This document shows, one piece after another, positions 9,341 to 18,207 of a DNA stretch of 64,000 nt; the stretch's first letter is position 1; each line of letters begins with the position of its first letter. Both the position numbers and the translations under genes were made by a program. Origin of the DNA: UBA9655 sp963704475 (GTDB lineage: Bacteria; Pseudomonadota; Alphaproteobacteria; UBA9655); contig OY969900.1 in NCBI GenBank assembly GCA_963704475.1, forward strand, positions 620,001-684,000, read 5' to 3'. The notes beneath the pieces were generated by a model. That model was not told the DNA's origin and did no database searches. It was given only the letters and a program-made list of their open reading frames with translations.

Positions 9341-10273
9341 TCATGCTTCTCTTACCTGCTTCAGCCAATTTTTAGCGGCTGGGCTGACTTTATCATCTGC
9401 GAGAGCTGCTTCATAAACTTCCTCTTTGTGTGCGCGAGAATCGCCACACACCTCAGTCAGGAGATCATTCCACATCGCCAGAGCCTCGGAAGGTCGGGAA
9501 TCCACCTGATCTAAAATAGCGTAAATACGCTGTTTATAGTATGAACCGGTGGCCTTATCCAACCAAGCGACAACTTTAGGAGGCACTTCCGTATGGCCCC
9601 CTTTAAAGCCCTTCTCCCAAATGGCTTTTCGTAAGGTAGTGTGCTCCTTAGGAAATGTCGCATTAACCCAATCCATGCAGCGTTTTCCAAGCTTAATGCC
9701 CACTTCACTGTTAGGGTTTTTGTTTAAATTTTCCTCAACGTCCTTGACCAAATCAAGCCACCTCTGACGAGAAGCTTCTGCTTCCTCTGGGGTAAAACGG
9801 GTTTCCAGCCCTTGCTCAAAGCTTGCATATTCTTTGAGCTCGGTTGGGTTAAGGGCTTTCGCCACCCATGCGTATTTTAGTTCTTTTGTCATTTGATAAT
9901 CCTCTATCAGTTTCATAATTGTTTTCCAAGGAACAGATTTATTGGGGCTGTTTTCACAGAGGATGGCCTCAAGGGTTTGGCGTGCCTCTTGCAAAGATTG
10001 AACCTTCTGCTCAAGGAATTTTTGCTGCGCGCGAAAATGATCAAAGATATTAATTTCTTCGTGCATTAACGTTTTGATACGCGATAACTCAAAGCCAAAG
10101 AACTTCAAAGCAATAATCTGTTGCAGCTTCAACAAATCCGCTTCAGAGTACACACGATATTTATTTTCCAGCCTTATGGAGGGCTTGAGTAAGCCAATTT
10201 TGTCATAATGATGCAACGTGCGCACCGAAACTTTCGTCAGCTTGCTTAGCTCATTTACATACCACTGGGTCAT
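9341..10273 (-). CDS. MerR-family regulator with TipAS effector domain
   Basis: This 310-residue transcription factor has an N-terminal MerR winged helix (YVNELSKLTKVSVRTLHHYDKIGLL, residues about 4-28, then YRVYSEADL). A dimerisation helix follows, and then a long C-terminal part (about 120-310) with the composition and position of the TipAS drug-binding domain. Proteins of this type activate promoters on binding peptide antibiotics or other effectors. The gene is monocistronic with its own terminator, and its promoter faces the disrupted hydrolase beyond 10430. The DNA-binding domain is clear; the ligand is unknown. Confidence 0.85.
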   Translation of the reverse strand: MTQWYVNELSKLTKVSVRTLHHYDKIGLLKPSIRLENKYRVYSEADLLKLQQIIALKFFGFELSRIKTLMHEEINIFDHFRAQQKFLEQKVQSLQEARQTLEAILCENSPNKSVPWKTIMKLIEDYQMTKELKYAWVAKALNPTELKEYASFEQGLETRFTPEEAEASRQRWLDLVKDVEENLNKNPNSEVGIKLGKRCMDWVNATFPKEHTTLRKAIWEKGFKGGHTEVPPKVVAWLDKATGSYYKQRIYAILDQVDSRPSEALAMWNDLLTEVCGDSRAHKEEVYEAALADDKVSPAAKNWLKQVREA

Positions 10274-10712
10274 CGTCTTTTCTCCTTGTGTCTCAAGCTA
10301 AGGTATGACGTAAGGGCAGGGTCAAGAAGTTTTTTTGTTAACAAAATCAAAAAGTTAGGAAAAAAATTTGGTTTATTCACTATGAGCTATCGTTTGTCGA
10401 TGCCCTGGCGCACTGTGGTGTTGACTTTAGGTCAGCTAATCGTTCGCAACACATCGTTTTTTGCCCACTCAATAACTCTTGCATCAAAAAGGGCGGCTTC
10501 TTCATACTGAGGGTAATGGCCACTGTTTTTAAAAAGACTAACCGTCATGTGAGAGGGCAGATTAGGAAGGTCTTTCCACAGCCAAGGACAGCAATCGTAA
10601 TCACTCAAGCCTGCTGCAAGAAAAATGGGCACGTTTATTCTCTCAAGCCCTTGTTCTACTTTTGTTTTCGGCAAAATATCCGTGAAAAATCTTTCGATAA
10701 CCTTATCCAACG

Positions 10713-11780
10713 CCTAACCTCAAACACGAAATGCAACAGTATGGTAAGGTACTGTTGCTATGGGAAAGACACACAAACATTTAACGCAAGAGAAGCGTTC
10801 AGAGATTTACCTCCTGCATGCAGGAGGTAAATCTCGAGGGACAATTGTCAAGATTTTAGGGGTTCACAAATCCACAATTTCTCGGGAATTGAAGCGAAAT
10901 ACAGATTCTAATGTTGGGATTTATCTTCCTGATAAAGCTCAAGTTTTAGCCCAGCAGCGACGAGGTTGCCCTGGATCTAAGATCGAGCGCTTCAAGGTCC
11001 TGCAGACCACGATTGTTGACCATCTTGCTATGGGGTGGTCGCCAGAAGTGATCGCAGGGCGCTTGAAGACAGAAAATTTTGAGCACACAATCTCTCATGA
11101 GTCCATCTATAAATGGATTTATGGAGAAGGAAAAAAACATAATCTTATTCAATACCTTGTTCGAAGAAAACGAAAACGAGGTCAAAGGCCCTGCCGCAAA
11201 GCCAAAGCTTCCCTCATTCCTGATCGTCTCTCCATCCATGAAAGACCCAAAGAGTTTCTCAAGGAGTTTGGCCATTGGGAAGGAGACACGGTCATTTTTG
11301 CAGGTAATAAGGGAGCCCTTGTCACTCTTTATGAACGCATCTCGAAAGTTGTCTTGGCTAAAAAAGTGCCTCAAAAAAAGGCAGATATCGTTGAAGAAGC
11401 CATTCAAAATATATTGGAAGACCTTCCTGAAAAATCAAGAAAATCAATGACTTTTGACAACGGAGGAGAGTTTGCTCAGCATATGTTGCTCAGGAAATCT
11501 CTCCAAGATAAAACCTATTTCTGCGACCCCTACTCCTCTTGGCAGAAAGGCGGTGTTGAAAACGCAAACGGAATTATCCGGCGAGATATTCCTAAAGGAT
11601 CTAAAGAAAAGGATTATACAGATATGGATATTGAATTGATTATAAACGATATTAACAACACACCGCGTAAATCTCTCGGGTTTCTTACTCCCATCGAAAA
11701 ATTTAACTCGTTACTTTTTGATGCTAAACCCGTATTATCTAACTTCTTCAACTAAGTTGCATTTCAACTTTGAGTTCAGC
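10713..11780 (+). mobile_element. IS30-family insertion sequence
   Basis: The 1068-bp element has imperfect inverted repeats of about 25 bp, whose most conserved parts are CTCAAA and GAAATGCAAC at both ends. A 3-bp direct repeat ACG flanks it at 10710-10712 and 11781-11783. It splits an alpha/beta hydrolase gene whose frame is restored exactly by removal. Confidence 0.9.
10760..11755 (+). CDS. IS30-family transposase
   Basis: The 331-residue protein starts with the family's helix-turn-helix (HKHLTQEKRSEIYLLHAGG then TIVKILGVHKSTISRELKRN, residues about 4-52). The catalytic core shows GHWEGDTVIF (first Asp, about 170), TFDNGGEF (second Asp, about 233) and the glutamate in PYSSWQKGGVENANG (about 255-269). 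The frame is intact and the flanking host gene is otherwise undamaged, so the copy may still be active. Confidence 0.93.
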   Translation: MGKTHKHLTQEKRSEIYLLHAGGKSRGTIVKILGVHKSTISRELKRNTDSNVGIYLPDKAQVLAQQRRGCPGSKIERFKVLQTTIVDHLAMGWSPEVIAGRLKTENFEHTISHESIYKWIYGEGKKHNLIQYLVRRKRKRGQRPCRKAKASLIPDRLSIHERPKEFLKEFGHWEGDTVIFAGNKGALVTLYERISKVVLAKKVPQKKADIVEEAIQNILEDLPEKSRKSMTFDNGGEFAQHMLLRKSLQDKTYFCDPYSSWQKGGVENANGIIRRDIPKGSKEKDYTDMDIELIINDINNTPRKSLGFLTPIEKFNSLLFDAKPVLSNFFN

Positions 11781-12558
11781 ACGTAATCCCTTCCCACAAA
11801 AAACGACAGTCAAAGTCAGGAATATGCCAATAACGAGGTGCGTCTCGATAAATGTATTCTCGTAAAAAACGCTCTGAGGAGGAAAGTTTTGATAAATCTT
11901 CTTGTGCGATGAGTGCGCGCCTTTGACTATCAATAAGTTTTCGATTTTTATCCGCATGAAGATGGAAGAGACGATCATTTTGTTCAGCCACAGTTGAATT
12001 TGAATTCACAGGCGTTCCAATCATAATAATTCCTAACGCTAGGCGAGGATATTTTTTCGCAAATTCTAAGGCTACAATTCCAAAAGCAGAATGGCCAATG
12101 ACAATATATGAGTCGAGCTTAAGCTCTTTCCCTAAGAGGGCAATATCATCAACAATCATGTCCATTGTAAGAGTGGTAGGGTCCTCAAGTCCTTGTTTTT
12201 CTTCCCAATAAAGATCACTGGAATAAATCTTAAATTCTTCTTTAAATCTCTTTGAGAGAGTTCTCGTCGTTAACGTTCCTGTCCCAATGGCAAGACAAGG
12301 AATCCCTGATCCAGAAATTGTGATAGGGTATTCTCTGCCTCTTATGTTAACAAGCATCGATTCACTACAGGATAGATCAGGGTTCATGTGTTGTTTTCCC
12401 CTTATGGGGTTTTTAGTGGGTCCAATTTGCAAAAACCTTACGTCAGATTTTAGTCACATTCAATTGGAATGCAAGAGCTCTAAAGTTTTAAAACATGCTG
12501 GTGTTTTGAGCGATCAAAAGCTACATTAAAATTACTTTAATGAGAGGAGACAATTGCC

Positions 12559-13197
12559 ATGACAACCCCTGATGTATCTCAAATTATTCTCTTTTTAGGA
12601 GCAACCGTTCTTTTAAATCTTACTCCGGGTGCGGACGTTCTCTACATTGCAAGTCGCTCTTTTAGCCAAGGCAAGAAGTATGGGATTGTTGCCGCCTTTG
12701 GTATTAGTTCAGGCCTTATCCTTCACGTTATCATTACAGCCTTTGGGATTGGAGAAATCTTTCAACATTCTCATTTTGCCTTTTGGATACTCAAACTTTT
12801 AGGGGCGGTTTACCTTGGCTATTTAGGATGGAAATCTTTCTTTAGTAAGGAAGTGATATTTCAAAAAGCTTCTCAAAACTCAAAGAATAGCGCTTTCAAA
12901 ACCTATATGGGCGGCATTTTAACAACGGTACTCAATCCAAAAGTTATTTTATTTTTCTTGACCTTTTTACCCCAGTTCGTCGACACCACAAAAGGACATG
13001 TTATGTCTCAGTTATTCTTTTTAGGGGGGTTATTTGTCCTCTCCGGGACCCTTGTAAATATTTTTTATGCTTTCTTTTTGAGTCTCTTCAAAGATCTCAT
13101 TTTTAAATCCCGGAAGATAACGTTGGCGTTTCAAAAACTCACAGGTGCTTTATTTGGGGCTTTAGCCTGTAAACTGCTCTTGGCAGAAAATCGGTAA
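12559..13197 (+). CDS. LysE/RhtB-family exporter
   Basis: A 212-residue inner-membrane protein of the LysE superfamily, which exports amino acids or their derivatives. It opens with hydrophobic helices around LGATVLLNLTPGADVLYIASRSFSQG, the conserved N-terminal P-G-P-D-like signature (here TPGADV), and continues with AAFGISSGL and LNPKVILFFLTFLPQFV. AGGAG lies upstream of the ATG at 12559. It is transcribed divergently from the disrupted hydrolase, and its 3' end overlaps the convergent NTF2-like gene by 67 bp. The substrate cannot be told from sequence. Confidence 0.88.
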   Translation: MTTPDVSQIILFLGATVLLNLTPGADVLYIASRSFSQGKKYGIVAAFGISSGLILHVIITAFGIGEIFQHSHFAFWILKLLGAVYLGYLGWKSFFSKEVIFQKASQNSKNSAFKTYMGGILTTVLNPKVILFFLTFLPQFVDTTKGHVMSQLFFLGGLFVLSGTLVNIFYAFFLSLFKDLIFKSRKITLAFQKLTGALFGALACKLLLAENR

Positions 13198-13589
13198 GGA
13201 ATGCCGCATCTCTCGAAATCATAAGCCAAAAGTTCATCCTTTAGCTTAATCCAGGGGCTGGTGTCGTGAAAAAGTTCGTTCCTTATGATCAGCCCGTCTT
13301 GAAAGGTCATAAGCGCTGCTCCGGGAGCTTTTCCAATGGGGGCTGGGCACTCTAAATCGTAAACGACCAGGGCTTGATCACCCTCCCCAAACGTTGCACG
13401 TATGGTAAGCGTGTTAAAAAAAGCAGTGAAGTTTTTCACAGACTCAAGATAAGCTTGCTTTCCCTGAAGCTTTGCGAGAGGAGTGATAAGGTGAACATCA
13501 GGGTGCAGATACTTTTCCATAACCCCACTGTTTTTTTCGCCAAATGCTGTGTAAAAGGCTTTGGCTATGGCCGTATTATTTTGATTCAT
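13131..13589 (-). CDS. NTF2-like (SnoaL-type) protein
   Basis: A 152-residue protein with the small NTF2-like cone fold, seen in NNTAIAKAFYTAFGEKNSGVMEKYLHPDVHLITPL and the later LMTFQDGLIIRNELFHD. Members are small-molecule enzymes or ligand-binding proteins, and the function is not assigned here. It is divergent from a TetR regulator with two palindromic operators between them, so it is probably that regulator's target. Its last 22 codons overlap the LysE-type gene on the other strand, and this tail may be an extension acquired by loss of an earlier stop. Confidence 0.75.
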   Translation of the reverse strand: MNQNNTAIAKAFYTAFGEKNSGVMEKYLHPDVHLITPLAKLQGKQAYLESVKNFTAFFNTLTIRATFGEGDQALVVYDLECPAPIGKAPGAALMTFQDGLIIRNELFHDTSPWIKLKDELLAYDFERCGIPYRFSAKSSLQAKAPNKAPVSF

Positions 13590-13628
13590 CGTGATCTCCT
13601 TCTGAAATGGGATTGACGTGTCACATTG

Positions 13629-13678
13629 GATATAGCAAGCTATGTCTAATATATAAAATGGATATAGTAGACTATAAC
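13629..13678. promoter_or_regulatory. Two palindromic operators between NTF2-like and tetR genes
   Basis: Two 18-bp palindromes of one pattern occur 32 bp apart. GATATAGCAAGCTATGTC lies at 13629-13646 and GATATAGTAGACTATAAC at 13661-13678. The second ends 4 bp before the TetR start codon. The three-helical-turn spacing and shared half-site GATATAG suggest binding of two TetR dimers on one face, controlling both divergent genes and giving autorepression. Confidence 0.7.
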
Positions 13679-13682
13679 TAAT

Positions 13683-14315
13683 ATGTCAAGTCGCAAAAAA
13701 AGAATTTATAATTCCGAAACGAGACAGGCGCAGGCTGCGCAAACACGAAGTCGTATTCTTGTCTCTGCAAAAGCACTCTTTCAGTCTAAGGGCTTTGAGG
13801 AGGTGACAATCGAACAAATGGCTCAAGCAGCAGATGTTTCAGCACCTACGATTTATGCTCTCTTTCAATCCAAGCGCGGCCTCTTGCGCGCTTTAATGGA
13901 TGAAGCTCTCCCCGCCGATCAATTTGAAGCTCTTGTCAAAGGGGCTATGCAGGAAAAATCAGCAAAAGCACATCTCGCCATATCCGCTAAAATTGCCCGA
14001 CAAATGTACGATGCGGAAATGGCGCAAATGGATATTTTTCGGGGGGCTGCTATTTTAGCCCCTGAGTTCAAAGAGCTTGAAAAAGAAAGGGAACAGCGCC
14101 GTTATAAACGGCAGGAAGAAAGCGTTAAACTGATCGTAAAAGAGGGAGTTCTCCTCCAAGGACTTACGGCATCCAAGGCACGCGATATCCTCTGGGCCTT
14201 CACGGGGCGTGATCTGTATCGCATGTTTGTTGTTGAACAAGGCTGGTCTTCAGAAGATTACGAGAACTGGCTTGCACAGCTGCTTGTAAAAACGTTGATT
14301 GAAGAAACCCAGTAA
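13683..14315 (+). CDS. TetR-family transcriptional regulator
   Basis: The 210-residue regulator has a typical TetR helix-turn-helix at residues about 18-64 (TRSRILVSAKALFQSKGFEEVTIEQMAQ, then VSAPTIYALFQSKRGLLRAL). The C-terminal ligand-binding and dimerisation helices follow and lack any feature that names a ligand. It is divergent from the NTF2-like gene, with two matching palindromes in the intergenic space, which predicts autorepression and control of that gene. It ends 30 bp from the convergent MarR-GNAT gene. Confidence 0.9.
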   Translation: MSSRKKRIYNSETRQAQAAQTRSRILVSAKALFQSKGFEEVTIEQMAQAADVSAPTIYALFQSKRGLLRALMDEALPADQFEALVKGAMQEKSAKAHLAISAKIARQMYDAEMAQMDIFRGAAILAPEFKELEKEREQRRYKRQEESVKLIVKEGVLLQGLTASKARDILWAFTGRDLYRMFVVEQGWSSEDYENWLAQLLVKTLIEETQ

Positions 14316-14347
14316 AATATAGGGCTTCAGGTTCAGACTTCTGTACC

Positions 14348-15310
14348 CTACTCCAAAACCTGTGATACTTTACGATCCAGATCTTCAACGGTTACCTTGA
14401 AAAAGACCGTATCTAAGGGACAGACTTCAAATCCTGAGGGGAGGTCTTGTTTGGCGATGCGTACAAATCCATATTTTTCATAAAAACGCTGGGCGGCATG
14501 AAGTTTATCAACAGTCCCTAAATAAAGGGTTTCAAACCGATGCTTAAGGGCTGCCCTCACAAGGGCATTCATTAACTTAGGTGCTACGTTTTTGCCGCGA
14601 TAGGATTGATGAACAAAGAGTTTTTTGATCTCCCCGTTCTGGTCATCAATTTTCTTTAACCCAACACTCCCGATGATGGTGCCCCCCTCATCAGTGGCAT
14701 ACCAAAAATTATAGGAATTGTTATAATAAAAGTCTTCCTCCGCCCTTAAGATACACGCATTAATGTCATCCGTAATAGGCAGTGAAAATTCCCCTTTTTG
14801 AATCGTTTCAATCATAGTGATGATTTGCTTGCGAATGGTGCGAGGGGTGGAAAGCCTGTGGATTTTAACTGTGTCCCGAAGACATCTGCTTTTTTCTAAG
14901 GCATTTGCATATTTTTCTATCGCCTTAATGATCTGGTCTTGATCCTCTTCTGTTAAAAACTCAAACGCTCCCTTTATTTTTGTGTTAGAAAACTCATCAA
15001 TGTTGGAAATCTCAAGTTCTCCTTTTTTGGTGATATGTAAATATTTCTCTCTTTTGTCTGCACCTTCTCTATAAGCCACCAGTTCATTTTCAATCAACGC
15101 ACTGACAATGCGGGACATGGCAGACGTGGACAAAAGAAGGACCTGGCCTAACTTTGAAACAGTGATGTTGGGTTCTTTAGCAATCTCAATCAGAGCATGC
15201 CAATGTTGCGGCGTCTTTTTTAAATGAGCCTTATTTAATTGCAACATCCCCAGCTCGCGGATCAATTTACGCGAGACATGTCTTAGGGTGCTAATGCGAT
15301 TTTCTTTCAT
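14348..15310 (-). CDS. MarR-family regulator fused to a GNAT acetyltransferase
   Basis: A 320-residue two-domain protein. Residues 1-150 form a MarR winged helix (TVSKLGQVLLLSTSAMSRIVSALIE, then the wing VAYREGADKREKYLHIT). Residues about 170-310 form a GNAT acetyltransferase with the acetyl-CoA loop VHQSYRGKNVAPKLMNALV and the C-terminal FYEKYGFVRI. Such fusions exist widely; the acetyltransferase may act on a small molecule that also governs DNA binding. It is divergent from an AlaX-type editing gene and a LysE-type exporter, with a small palindrome between, so those two genes are the likely targets. Confidence 0.9.
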   Translation of the reverse strand: MKENRISTLRHVSRKLIRELGMLQLNKAHLKKTPQHWHALIEIAKEPNITVSKLGQVLLLSTSAMSRIVSALIENELVAYREGADKREKYLHITKKGELEISNIDEFSNTKIKGAFEFLTEEDQDQIIKAIEKYANALEKSRCLRDTVKIHRLSTPRTIRKQIITMIETIQKGEFSLPITDDINACILRAEEDFYYNNSYNFWYATDEGGTIIGSVGLKKIDDQNGEIKKLFVHQSYRGKNVAPKLMNALVRAALKHRFETLYLGTVDKLHAAQRFYEKYGFVRIAKQDLPSGFEVCPLDTVFFKVTVEDLDRKVSQVLE

Positions 15311-15358
15311 AAATTCACCTCTTGTAAATTATTTATGGGACCACTATAATAAAATTAG

Positions 15359-15371
15359 TTGCATATTGCAA
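15359..15371. promoter_or_regulatory. Candidate MarR operator
   Basis: The palindrome TTGCA-TAT-TGCAA lies in the 97-bp space between the divergent MarR-GNAT and AlaX-type genes. The length and position suit a MarR-family dimer, but the assignment rests on symmetry alone. Confidence 0.4.
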
Positions 15372-15407
15372 TCTTATATAGTTCATTTCATCCTAAGGAG
15401 ATAGAAC

Positions 15408-16127
15408 ATGAAAACACACCTTTCTTATTTTGAAGATACCTGCAAGTTTGAGGATCAAGCAATCATTGATGCTGTAGGCAAAGATGAAAACGGGCACTTC
15501 ATCCTTCTCAATCAAACAATTTTTCATCCTCAAGGAGGGGGACAGCCGTCAGATTGCGGAACCATTCAACTAGGTGATGTCATCATTCCTATTCATCGTG
15601 TGAGGACTGTTGATAACATGATTAGACACTACACAGACAAAGAGTATAGGTCTCTTGTCGGTCAAGAAGTAAAGTGTTCTCTTGACCAAGACAGACGGTT
15701 AACCCATGCTCGACTCCACACCGCGGGGCATCTGATTAGCAATGTCATAGAGACGCTCACCCCTCATTGGCATGCTGTGAAAGGGCACCATTTCCCGAAT
15801 GAGTGTTATGTTGAATTTTCCTCTCAAAACGGTAAAACGGAGGCTCTTTCAGAGGAGTACCTCACCGATGAGATTGAAAAATATATCGAAATGGATTGGT
15901 CAATCACGAGCACGCAAGTTGCGGGAGACAAAGTGAGCGAGCTATGCCCAAATTTGAAATTTAACGTTCCCCAAGATCAAATTATTCGAATGGTTCGTAT
16001 TGGTGATTTTTCCTTTTCACCCTGTGGCGGAACCCATGTCAAAAGCCTCAACAAATTGAAAGGGCTGAAAATCTCGCGCATTAAGATTAAAAACAGAACC
16101 ATGAAAATTAATTATGACATTCAATAA
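15408..16127 (+). CDS. AlaX-type trans-editing aminoacyl-tRNA deacylase
   Basis: The 239-residue protein matches free-standing editing domains related to the second additional domain of alanyl- and threonyl-tRNA synthetases. These hydrolyse mischarged tRNA, usually Ser- or Gly-tRNA(Ala). Both zinc-binding motifs are present: HTAGH (about residues 105-109) and CGGTH (about 205-209). The early QTIFHPQGGGQPSD is the family's glycine-rich motif. AAGGAG precedes the ATG. It is followed 37 bp later by a LysE-type exporter in the same direction and faces a MarR-GNAT regulator, suggesting a response to a toxic or mis-incorporated amino acid. Confidence 0.9.
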   Translation: MKTHLSYFEDTCKFEDQAIIDAVGKDENGHFILLNQTIFHPQGGGQPSDCGTIQLGDVIIPIHRVRTVDNMIRHYTDKEYRSLVGQEVKCSLDQDRRLTHARLHTAGHLISNVIETLTPHWHAVKGHHFPNECYVEFSSQNGKTEALSEEYLTDEIEKYIEMDWSITSTQVAGDKVSELCPNLKFNVPQDQIIRMVRIGDFSFSPCGGTHVKSLNKLKGLKISRIKIKNRTMKINYDIQ

Positions 16128-16164
16128 ACCGAGAACTTTGAAAACGTTAATCTAAGGAATAGCT

Positions 16165-16803
16165 ATGGAATCTCTTCTTTTTGAATACCTCCCCTCACTC
16201 TTTAGTGTGGCAGGACTCGTGATGATTTCTCTCATCAGCCCAGGGCCAGATTTTGCTATCGTTGTGAAAAACAGTTTGGTTTATTCCCGCAAAACAGCTC
16301 TTCTGACAGCCTTTGGAATTGCCCTGGGGATTCTTGTTCACGTCACTTATACGTTGTTAGGATTAGGGCTCGTCATCGCAAAAACGCCCTGGCTTTTATT
16401 CAGTGTAAAATGTTTAGGCGCGGGCTATTTGCTCTACATAGGGTTTAAGGGACTTCGCGCTAAGAAAGCGGCTGCCTCTTTAGGAAATGTGCATCACAAG
16501 GAGGATATCTCTTCCCTCTCCGCCATTCGTTCCGGCTTTCTCACCAACACCCTGAATCCCAAATGCATGCTGTTTTTTGTGAGCCTGTTTTCAGTCATTA
16601 TTGATCCCAACACCCCCTTTGCCATCCTGCTTATCTATGGATTTATTATATTTATGGAAACCTTGAGTTGGTTTGGATTTGTGGCCTTTTGCTTGTCGGG
16701 GAAAAGAACCCGGGAAAAGTTTAATGCCGTAGGCCATTGGATTGAACGTGTTACAGGTGGCATCCTCATGGCCTTAGGCGTGCGACTGTTTTTTATGGTG
16801 TAA
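16165..16803 (+). CDS. LysE/RhtB-family exporter (AlaX partner)
   Basis: This 212-residue membrane exporter opens with a hydrophobic helix and the signature LISPGPDFAIVVKNSL (residues about 21-36), stronger than in the paralogue at 12559. Further conserved points are TAFGIALGILVH and NTLNPKCMLFFVSLFSV. It lies 37 bp after the AlaX-type gene with AAGGAA before the ATG, so the two are probably cotranscribed. Export of the same amino acid whose mischarging the deacylase corrects is an attractive inference, but the substrate is unknown. Confidence 0.9.
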   Translation: MESLLFEYLPSLFSVAGLVMISLISPGPDFAIVVKNSLVYSRKTALLTAFGIALGILVHVTYTLLGLGLVIAKTPWLLFSVKCLGAGYLLYIGFKGLRAKKAAASLGNVHHKEDISSLSAIRSGFLTNTLNPKCMLFFVSLFSVIIDPNTPFAILLIYGFIIFMETLSWFGFVAFCLSGKRTREKFNAVGHWIERVTGGILMALGVRLFFMV

Positions 16804-16968
16804 TCACTCATATTTGTCTTGCCTGGCGGTGTTCAAAAAGTCTGTCGCATTGCCACAGACACAACCCGACCGGATAGTTATAAATTACATTAAAATGAGG
16901 TTGACAATATCAATTAATTAAGATTAGAAATTTTACTGCATTAATTTTTTGATAATTGAGGGGCTATA

Positions 16969-17808
16969 ATGAATATGACCGTAACAAAACTTCTTTTAAT
17001 GAGTGCTAGCACTCTTTTTCTTCTCGGCCAATCCACAAAAGCAATGCAAGCGAAGACTGAGGAAGCTACTTTCTCAGCATCCGCTACCTCTGCCAGAGCA
17101 AAATTAATACAAGACGCGGGAAAAATCGCTCTCGCAGTCAAAAATCTCTATAGAACAGCACCACCCTACCCAAGCCCGTATCGGGAAGAATTTATATCCC
17201 AGTTAGAAGAAAAATTTCTGTCGCTCATGCGAACCCCAAATCTAAACCCCTCTTTCCCCTCTTTATACGGACGCGATTTATCTAAGGTACCAGAACTAAT
17301 CGATATGTTCTTCAATTTTTTTGATGATAGAGGTAATTACATAAATACCTATGGCTATAACCCTAATATTATTAGAAAGATAGAAGAACAACGGTTAGAC
17401 GAATACTTACGCGTGGTTGGTAGAGATCCAAAAATAAAAATGCGTGAAGTATGGGAGTCATCAAAAGAGCTCAGGATTTATAGCACACAGGAAGCGCTGG
17501 ATGAAGCCGCGAAATACCTGGGACAGACAGCAAAATACTGGGCGCTCAACTTACGCAACAACACGCGTCAGGGAGCAATCAACTTAAAAGATAGTTCTAA
17601 CTGGTTTTGTGGCCTTGTAACTGAATTACGCAGGGGCCGCCTCGTCGAGCAGCCTAAAATGGGTAACTATGGAATCCACATAGCTTATTCAGCCTTTATT
17701 GAGGCTCTTAATGCCAGGATTAAGGAGGTGAGTCCCGCTGAGCGATCGACCTTGCTCAACAACATAAGTGATGAACTATTGAGGAATTTCGATTTATCCC
17801 AGGAATAA
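16969..17808 (+). CDS. Secreted protein of unknown function
   Basis: A 279-residue protein I do not recognise. Residues 1-26 form a signal peptide (KLLLMSASTLFLLGQSTKA). The mature part is hydrophilic and mostly helical in character, with no transmembrane segment and one cysteine in NWFCGLVTELRRGR. The region DEAAKYLGQTAKYWALNLRNN is amphipathic. A run of A/T and a GAGGGG-type Shine-Dalgarno lie upstream. The gene stands alone between a LysE exporter and the SulP region. Its secretion and lack of recognisable relatives fit a lineage-specific envelope protein or effector. Confidence 0.6.
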   Translation: MNMTVTKLLLMSASTLFLLGQSTKAMQAKTEEATFSASATSARAKLIQDAGKIALAVKNLYRTAPPYPSPYREEFISQLEEKFLSLMRTPNLNPSFPSLYGRDLSKVPELIDMFFNFFDDRGNYINTYGYNPNIIRKIEEQRLDEYLRVVGRDPKIKMREVWESSKELRIYSTQEALDEAAKYLGQTAKYWALNLRNNTRQGAINLKDSSNWFCGLVTELRRGRLVEQPKMGNYGIHIAYSAFIEALNARIKEVSPAERSTLLNNISDELLRNFDLSQE

Positions 17809-18207
17809 CCGTGACGCGGCCCAGCGCGAGGGGGGCGCTCTTGTCTCTGAATCGTCGTTTTGTTTTGAATTAAGATAGATAAACTGGTTAGCTTCGCTCG
17901 CAATTGTCTGCGAACGTCGTTGTGAGAAGATTTGCTCGAAGTAATCCAGATTTTATCAATTTCTTGATCGAAAAACGGCATTATCCCTTGTCTTACCCTA
18001 ACAACGACTTTCGGAGGTAATTGTCTAATTTTGTTGAGTCAGTTCGCGAGGCGACGTGATACATTGGATTTGCCCTGGCGCCACCTTTCCAATTATATGG
18101 TGACCAGTTTCTGGTTGGAATCGCTCCGGTCAGAATTAACCATCTAACTCTAACCTTAACGGGGGTAGCCTGAACCAGACACTACATCAGTAGCCGCTTA
18201 GCGCGAC
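17809..18207. other. Unexplained 400-bp stretch between convergent genes
   Basis: No convincing gene was found. Short stems such as ACCAG-TTT-CTGGT (about 18102-18115) and CCACC..GGTG (about 18080-18102) occur, and the composition is more GC-rich than the flanks. I compared it with tmRNA, 6S and tRNA-like patterns and could not support any. It may be a decayed gene or an unrecognised structured RNA. Confidence 0.3.

Larger units (their letters stand above)
10432..12432 (-). pseudogene. Alpha/beta hydrolase split by IS30
   Basis: The N-terminal part (11781-12432) has the hydrolase nucleophile elbow in VIGHSAFG (about residues 110-117) and a preceding core strand SYIVIGH. The C-terminal part (10432-10712) carries the acid and histidine regions FLAAGLSDYDCCPW and FKNSGHYPQYEE. 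Removing the IS30 element and one copy of the ACG duplication joins LWEGIT to LDKVIERFF in frame, giving about 310 residues in the proline-iminopeptidase-like group. The gene was complete until the insertion. Confidence 0.9.

Noticed and set aside
16821..16835. 5S rRNA start (TGCCTGGCGG)
   Set aside because: Only about ten bases match; the following sequence does not continue as 5S rRNA.
17809..18207. Possible tmRNA or 6S RNA
   Set aside because: No tag-peptide frame, tRNA-like ends or long bulged helix could be found; only small local stems.
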